A stretch of 64,000 nucleotides of DNA from JBGTSJ01 sp041940305 (GTDB taxonomy: Bacteria > Planctomycetota > Planctomycetia > Planctomycetales > Planctomycetaceae): assembly GCA_041940305.1 (NCBI GenBank), contig JBGTSJ010000002.1, forward strand, positions 1 through 64,000. Reading direction: 5' to 3'. Position numbers and translations under genes: made by a program. Below are positions 59,945 to 64,000 of the stretch, one piece after another; within the stretch, counting starts at the first letter, position 1; each line of letters opens with the position of its first letter. Under the pieces are notes generated by a model, which saw only the letters and a list, made by a program, of their open reading frames with translations, was not told the DNA's origin and made no database searches.

Positions 59945-61492
59945 ATGCGTGCTCCGTATGAAATTGCTGACTTCTCGGCGATCGCAGGGGTGCCCTGTCC
60001 CTGCGGGACGGCGCGGCGGGCATTTACGGGAGTTACAGATTTTCCGGGGACGGTGCATGTCACCGAGATTTCGGCTGATGCGAAGCTGCATTACCACAAG
60101 CGGCTGACGGAGACGTACTTCTTTCTGGAGTGCGGGCCGGATGCGCAGATGCAGCTCAACGAGGAGCGCATTCCGGTGCAGCCCGGGATGTGCATCATGA
60201 TCCGGCCGGGGACGCGGCACCGGGCGATCGGCAGGATGAAGGTGCTGATTCTCGTGTTGCCGAAGTTCGATCCTGCGGACGAATGGTTCGATGACCCGGG
60301 GGACGCGTCCGGACACGCACCGGCGGCAACGGGTCCGGCGGCCGTTTCCCGCACGGCCGGCAGTTCGGATGCGGTCCGTGCTCGCCCGGTCCCGCACGAC
60401 GAGCCGGATGACGCAGAATCCGAGCCGAGTCATGCATCCGCGCTGATTCACTTCTTTACCACGAAGGCGTTTCTGCTGGCCGGGCTGATGCTGGCGGTCG
60501 TGCTGCTGCTGCTGGCGATGTGGATGCCGCAACTGCCGCGGCAGCGGGCGATCAGCATGGTGCAGGCGGAAGGGGGATCGGTCTACTACGACTCGAACCT
60601 CCCGGAGTGGGTGTACGGAGTTTTTGGCGAGCGGGTCGAGCGCTTCCAGACGGTGTATGAGATCAACCTGGACGGCACAGGCGTCGACGACCGGATCATG
60701 CCGCATCTGGTGAACCTGCGGGAGGCGAGCACGGTATGGCTCAACTCGGCAGAGATCACGGATGCCGGGCTGAGGCATCTGCTGGAGTTTCCGCGGATCG
60801 TGAGTCTCGACCTGGGGGGGACGGAGATCTCCGAAGCGGCGCTGCTGCCGGTGCTTGAGCAGCATCGGGAACTGGACACGGTGTGGCTGCAGGAAACGGG
60901 GATCGGCGACGTCACGCTCGAGGTGCTCGGAGGCACGCCGACGCTGCAGAACCTGACGCTCTCCCACACGCAGTTGAGCGGCGCGGGGCTGCATCATCTG
61001 GCGAAGCTGCCCGCACTTTCGATGCTGGGTCTGGACTTCAACCAGTTTGGAGACGAGGGGCTGAGCGGACTGGCGGGTTCGAAGTCGATCGTGGACCTGT
61101 CGCTCGCATCGAGCGGCGTGACGGACGCGGACATGGCGGCGTTGTCGGCGATGCCGGCTCTGTCATCCGTCAATCTGGCCGGGACATCGATCAGCGACGA
61201 GGGGCTACGGTTGCTGGCGGCGTCCACGTCGATCGCAAGCCTGAACCTGGACGGTACCGCGGTGACCGACGAAGGGATGACGCATCTGGCTGCGATGCCG
61301 GCGCTGTATTCGCTCTCGCTCGACGGCACCATGGTCAGTGACGCCGGTCTGGAACCGTTGTTCGCCGCGAAGCACCTGACTGAAATCTACGTCAACCGGA
61401 CAGAGGTGACGATCGAGGGGATCGCGCGGCTGCAGAAGGCGCTGCCCGACTGCTCGGTGAGCTACGGCGATTCGGATTCGATGATCTTCTGA
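59945..61492 (+). CDS. cupin-TM-LRR membrane protein
   Basis: A 515-aa protein. Residues 1-115 form a small cupin with His49, His51, Glu56 and His92 in ligand positions (LHYHKRLTETYFF, PGTRHRA). A disordered linker follows, then one transmembrane segment (AFLLAGLMLAVVLLLLAMWM, about 175-195), then from about 221 a run of leucine-rich repeats of the planctomycete type (for example VSLDLGGTEISEAALLPV, SLNLDGTAVTDEGMTHLA). The cupin would be cytoplasmic and the LRR part outside the membrane. Each half has free-standing relatives; the fusion itself is not one I know. The single frame has no stop or shift at the junction. Confidence 0.85.
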   Translation: MRAPYEIADFSAIAGVPCPCGTARRAFTGVTDFPGTVHVTEISADAKLHYHKRLTETYFFLECGPDAQMQLNEERIPVQPGMCIMIRPGTRHRAIGRMKVLILVLPKFDPADEWFDDPGDASGHAPAATGPAAVSRTAGSSDAVRARPVPHDEPDDAESEPSHASALIHFFTTKAFLLAGLMLAVVLLLLAMWMPQLPRQRAISMVQAEGGSVYYDSNLPEWVYGVFGERVERFQTVYEINLDGTGVDDRIMPHLVNLREASTVWLNSAEITDAGLRHLLEFPRIVSLDLGGTEISEAALLPVLEQHRELDTVWLQETGIGDVTLEVLGGTPTLQNLTLSHTQLSGAGLHHLAKLPALSMLGLDFNQFGDEGLSGLAGSKSIVDLSLASSGVTDADMAALSAMPALSSVNLAGTSISDEGLRLLAASTSIASLNLDGTAVTDEGMTHLAAMPALYSLSLDGTMVSDAGLEPLFAAKHLTEIYVNRTEVTIEGIARLQKALPDCSVSYGDSDSMIF

Positions 61493-61498
61493 GAACAA

Positions 61499-61593
61499 CG
61501 TAGCCGGGTCACTCCGTGACCCGGATAGAGCGCGCATCAGAGAGTCCCTCCTTCCGACGGCGCGGATTCTGCGTCACGGAGTGACGCAGCTAC
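61499..61593. repeat. paired inverted hairpins (GTCACTCCGTGAC units), BIME-like
   Basis: GTAGCCGGGTCACTCCGTGA followed by CCCGG (61500-61524), and in the opposite direction CTGCGTCACGGAGTGACGCAG followed by CTAC (61569-61593, read from the minus strand GTAGCTGCGTCACTCCGTGA). Each unit is itself a hairpin and the two are mutually inverted, a structure like a bacterial interspersed mosaic element. It lies between the convergent LRR-protein and fabD genes. Confidence 0.85.
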
Positions 61594-61615
61594 ATTCAGA
61601 CGCAGTTCCTTGTCG

Positions 61616-62524
61616 TCACGAGTCGTTGATGACCGTGCAGGGGGTCTTGCGGCTGATGCGCTTGAGCAGGCCGGTGAGGACTTTGCCGGGACCGATCTCG
61701 TAGAACTCGTCGATCCCCTGGTCGAGCATCGAGCGAATCGAGTCCTCCCAGCGGACCGGGCTGAGCACCTGCCGGATGAGGATGTCTTTAAGTTCGGCGG
61801 GGTCGGTGTGCGGCTGGGCGTCAACGTTGGAGATCACCGGGATCTCGGGCGCGGCGAGCGCGACCGGTTCGAGGGCCTCGGCGAGGCGCGTGTCGGCCGG
61901 CTCCATGATGCGGGTGTGGAACGCCCCGGCGACGGCGAGCGGGATCGGCTTGCCTCCGGCGGCCTCGATCAGTTCGACCGCCTTTTCGCAGGCGGCGTTC
62001 TCGCCGGACAGGACGATGTTGCCGGGGCAGAGGTAGTTGGCGATCTCGATCGTGCCGACCTTGGCAGCTTCATCCCGGATCTGCTGCACCTGGTCCACGT
62101 TGAGGAGCAGGGCGCTGACCATGCCGGAGGGGGTGGCATCGGCGGCGTCCTGCATGGCGCGGCCGCGCTGCTGGACGACGCGCAGGCCATCCTCGAATGA
62201 CATCGCGCCGGCGAACACCAGAGCGGTGTATTCACCCAGGCTGAGGCCGGCCGTCATTTCGCAGGCGAGGGCCGTTTCGGGCTGCTCGGTACGGAGCTTT
62301 TCGAGGCAGGCGAGGCTGGTGACAAACAGGGCCGGCTGTGAGATGACAGTGGAGTCGAGCTCGGCGGCGGGGCCTTCCCAGCAGAGTTTGGCGAGGTCGT
62401 AGCCGAGGATGTCGGCGGCCTGGTCGTACAGGCGGCGGGCGGCGGGGAACTGCTCGGCGATCTTGCGGCCCATGCCGACGTGCTGGGCGCCCTGGCCGGG
62501 GAAGAGGAAGGCGATGCGGGACAT
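61616..62524 (-). CDS. fabD: malonyl-CoA-ACP transacylase
   Basis: A 302-aa FabD. GQGAQHVGMGRK at the N-terminus, the nucleophile Ser in GLSLGEYTALVFAG (about 100) and the His in AGAFHTRIMEPA (about 200) are in place. It transfers malonyl groups to acyl carrier protein to start fatty-acid elongation. Encoded downstream of plsX in the same direction, separated by 92 bp that contain a family D repeat. Confidence 0.98.
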   Translation of the reverse strand: MSRIAFLFPGQGAQHVGMGRKIAEQFPAARRLYDQAADILGYDLAKLCWEGPAAELDSTVISQPALFVTSLACLEKLRTEQPETALACEMTAGLSLGEYTALVFAGAMSFEDGLRVVQQRGRAMQDAADATPSGMVSALLLNVDQVQQIRDEAAKVGTIEIANYLCPGNIVLSGENAACEKAVELIEAAGGKPIPLAVAGAFHTRIMEPADTRLAEALEPVALAAPEIPVISNVDAQPHTDPAELKDILIRQVLSPVRWEDSIRSMLDQGIDEFYEIGPGKVLTGLLKRISRKTPCTVINDS

Positions 62525-62535
62525 GGATCACCTGC

Positions 62536-62577
62536 AAAGGGGCCGCGGATGACGCGGATCGGGCGGGTTTACGCGGA
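62536..62577. repeat. family D repeat unit
   Basis: AAAGGGGCCGCGGATGACGC followed by GGATCGGGCGGGTTTACGCGG matches the outer arm of the nested palindrome at 35891-36099. It sits between the plsX and fabD genes. Confidence 0.8.
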
Positions 62578-62616
62578 GAACGGCGAAGAGGGTCAGCGGT
62601 CGCCTTTGACTCCCCG

Positions 62617-63627
62617 CTACACGGGCTCGGGGGCGGGAGTGGCGCTGAGTTCTTCGATGATCTGCGGGTTGATGCGGTGATCGCGGAGAGTGGCGGCGCC
62701 GCGGAGGGCGTTGGCGATGGAGCGGTCGTCGCTCGAGCCGTGGCAGATCAGGCAGATGCCGTCCACGCCGAGGAGCGGCGCGCCGCCGAACTCGTTGTAC
62801 TCGTAGCCGCGGGTGATGTTGCGGAACGCCGTGGCGACGGCTTCGCGATCGGTATCCACAACCTGCAGCACATCGCGCGAGATGGCCTGCAACATCATCG
62901 ACGCCATGCCTTCGCTGACCTTGAGGACGACGTTGCCGACGAAGCCCTCGCAGATGATCACGTCCACGTTGCCGTGATAGAGGTCGCGTCCCTCGACGTT
63001 GCCGACGTAGTGCGGCCGGAGCCGGCTGCCGACGATCAGGTCGTGCGTCTCGCGAACGAGGTCGGTCCCTTTGCCCTCTTCGCTGCCGATGTTCATCAGG
63101 CCGACGCGCGGGGACGAGACGCCCAGCAGCTCGCGGGCGTAGATGGTGCCCATCACGGCGTACTGGAAGAGGTGTTCCGGCCGGGCGGCGGGATTGGCGC
63201 CGACGTCGAGCAGGACGGCCCGTCCCGTGAGCGTGGGGAGCACGACGGCGATGCCGGGGCGCTTGACTCCCTTGAGAAACAGCCGCGTGCGGAGACCTGC
63301 GGCGACGACGCCGCCGGTGTTGCCGGCGCTGACGACTGCTTCGACCTCCTTGCCAGCCATCAGCTTCCAGCAGACGGCGATGGAGCAGTTGGGCTTTTTG
63401 CGCATGGCATCGGTCGGCTTCTCCTCCATGCCGATGAAGCCGTCGGCGGGGGCGACGGAGAGGCGTTCGCCCGAGTAGCCGGATGCGGTCAGCCGCGAGT
63501 CGAGGTCGGTGCGGTCGCCGACGAGGACGATCTCCAGTTCCGGATGGGCCTGGACCGCCTTAATCGCTCCGTCGATGTTGACCTGCGGAGCGAAGTCCCC
63601 GCCCATCGCATCCAATGCGATGCGCAT
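62617..63627 (-). CDS. plsX: phosphate acyltransferase PlsX
   Basis: A 336-aa PlsX. The conserved MRIALDAMGGDFAPQVNIDG start, AVVSAGNTGGVVAAGL, LLDVGANPAARPEHL and VDVIICEGFVGNVVLKVSEG are visible. It makes acyl-phosphate from acyl-ACP for PlsY, the first step of phospholipid synthesis. GAGGAG inside the preceding rpmF stop region provides its ribosome site; the genes are 6 bp apart, a classical rpmF-plsX arrangement. Confidence 0.98.
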   Translation of the reverse strand: MRIALDAMGGDFAPQVNIDGAIKAVQAHPELEIVLVGDRTDLDSRLTASGYSGERLSVAPADGFIGMEEKPTDAMRKKPNCSIAVCWKLMAGKEVEAVVSAGNTGGVVAAGLRTRLFLKGVKRPGIAVVLPTLTGRAVLLDVGANPAARPEHLFQYAVMGTIYARELLGVSSPRVGLMNIGSEEGKGTDLVRETHDLIVGSRLRPHYVGNVEGRDLYHGNVDVIICEGFVGNVVLKVSEGMASMMLQAISRDVLQVVDTDREAVATAFRNITRGYEYNEFGGAPLLGVDGICLICHGSSDDRSIANALRGAATLRDHRINPQIIEELSATPAPEPV

Positions 63628-63633
63628 GGCGGA

Positions 63634-63813
63634 TCACTCCTCGGTTTCGATGAAGGTGCGGCCCTGGTAGTGGCCGCAGTTGGGACAGACCACGTGGGAC
63701 GGCTTGGCGGTATTGCACTGCGGACAGAACTGCAGCTTGAGCCGCTTGACGGCGTCGTGGGCGCGTCGCCGCCGGCCGCGCGTTTTGGAGCTTTTTCTCT
63801 TGGGGACCGCCAT
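63634..63813 (-). CDS. rpmF: 50S ribosomal protein L32
   Basis: A 59-aa protein: MAVPKRKSSKTRGRRRRAHD, then the zinc-binding cysteines CPQC and CPNC (C-x2-C twice, about residues 30-33 and 43-46), ending HYQGRTFIETEE. L32 is a structural protein of the large subunit. It is the first gene of an rpmF-plsX-fabD cluster, coupling ribosome and lipid synthesis as in many bacteria. The gene is short enough to be missed by length-filtered gene finding. The region 63814-64000 contains no further recognisable gene. Confidence 0.97.
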   Translation of the reverse strand: MAVPKRKSSKTRGRRRRAHDAVKRLKLQFCPQCNTAKPSHVVCPNCGHYQGRTFIETEE

Positions 63814-64000
63814 GACAGTGTGACCTTAAGTCTCGTCGTAACAGAGGTTTATTCCGCAGCGCCGCGTCCGGTGCGGACGGCGATCGCCGGTTGCCGAATG
63901 AGCGGGGCATCGTACGGGAATGGCGGAAATGATGTCAAGGAAGCGGGTTGCGGGAAGGGGGGGCTGATCGAGGTGTTCAGCAAGTGCCAGCAGCCCTGGT

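Noticed and set aside
61499..61593. Simple terminator for convergent genes
   Set aside because: No T-runs follow either hairpin, and the shared core with mutual inversion fits a dispersed repeat better.

Overview
The window is GC-rich chromosomal DNA that looks like a member of the Planctomycetota. The 16S rRNA 5' end reads like a planctomycete gene. There is a PVC-type cytochrome fused to a dehydrogenase/HEAT protein, a DUF1549/DUF1553 cytochrome-like protein beside a PPC-domain protein, VCBS-repeat and inverse-autotransporter-like secreted giants, an LRR membrane protein, and several small proteins of planctomycete flavour. A run of ten N flanked by poly-G at 36.1 kb shows that this is a draft or metagenome scaffold, so single-base defects near it must be read with care.

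Layout. 0-1 kb: 5' part of a 16S rRNA gene on the minus strand with a recognisable leader and promoter. 1.2-12.3 kb: a small outer-membrane-like protein, then minus-strand genes for ThuA-like, Tex, L,D-transpeptidase, a 1199-aa VCBS protein and a short UvrC. 12.6-16.5 kb: plus-strand PLP enzymes around an EamA transporter. 16.7-24.7 kb: cold-shock protein, small planctomycete proteins, a fatty-acid desaturase, the 1178-aa heme protein and a Cys-less FmdB-like protein. 24.8-28.1 kb: a tandem pair of paralogous membrane-anchored proteins. 28.2-32.4 kb: VOC protein, zinc-ribbon protein, second cold-shock protein, inverse-autotransporter-like adhesin. 32.7-38.9 kb: a sugar-phosphate aldolase/decarboxylase, a polyol-type dehydrogenase and a sugar-phosphate isomerase, interspersed with a broken DUF4279-DUF2442 gene, a RelE/ParE toxin-antitoxin pair, an unknown gene and a frameshifted SUKH/SnoaL-like gene. 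This is the most accessory-looking stretch. 38.9-43.2 kb: cardiolipin synthase, P-loop kinase, nitrilase, TrmL, RidA. 43.4-48.3 kb: the secreted PPC and DUF1549/1553 pair. 48.4-50.2 kb: PolX. 50.2-58.8 kb: secreted unknown, UDP-glucose dehydrogenase, O-methyltransferase, GT4 glycosyltransferase and an unusual Hsp70. 58.9-61.5 kb: DUF2064 glycosyltransferase, an orphan DUF433 antitoxin and a cupin-TM-LRR fusion. 61.6-63.8 kb: rpmF-plsX-fabD, the fatty-acid/phospholipid start operon.

Most intergenic gaps carry palindromic dispersed repeats of several unrelated families (2.6, 15.0, 19.8, 23.5, 24.75, 32.6, 34.8, 36.0, 42.7, 43.3, 54.9, 61.5 and 62.5 kb); several occur as inverted pairs. No CRISPR array, insertion sequence, integrase or tRNA was recognised. 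The most unusual coding features are the cupin-TM-LRR fusion, the lidless Hsp70 with a zinc-ribbon tail, the dehydrogenase without structural-zinc cysteines, the UvrC without its C-terminal HhH domain, the DUF4279-DUF2442 fusion with an in-frame stop, and an orphan terminator that may mark a small RNA at 28.7-28.9 kb.
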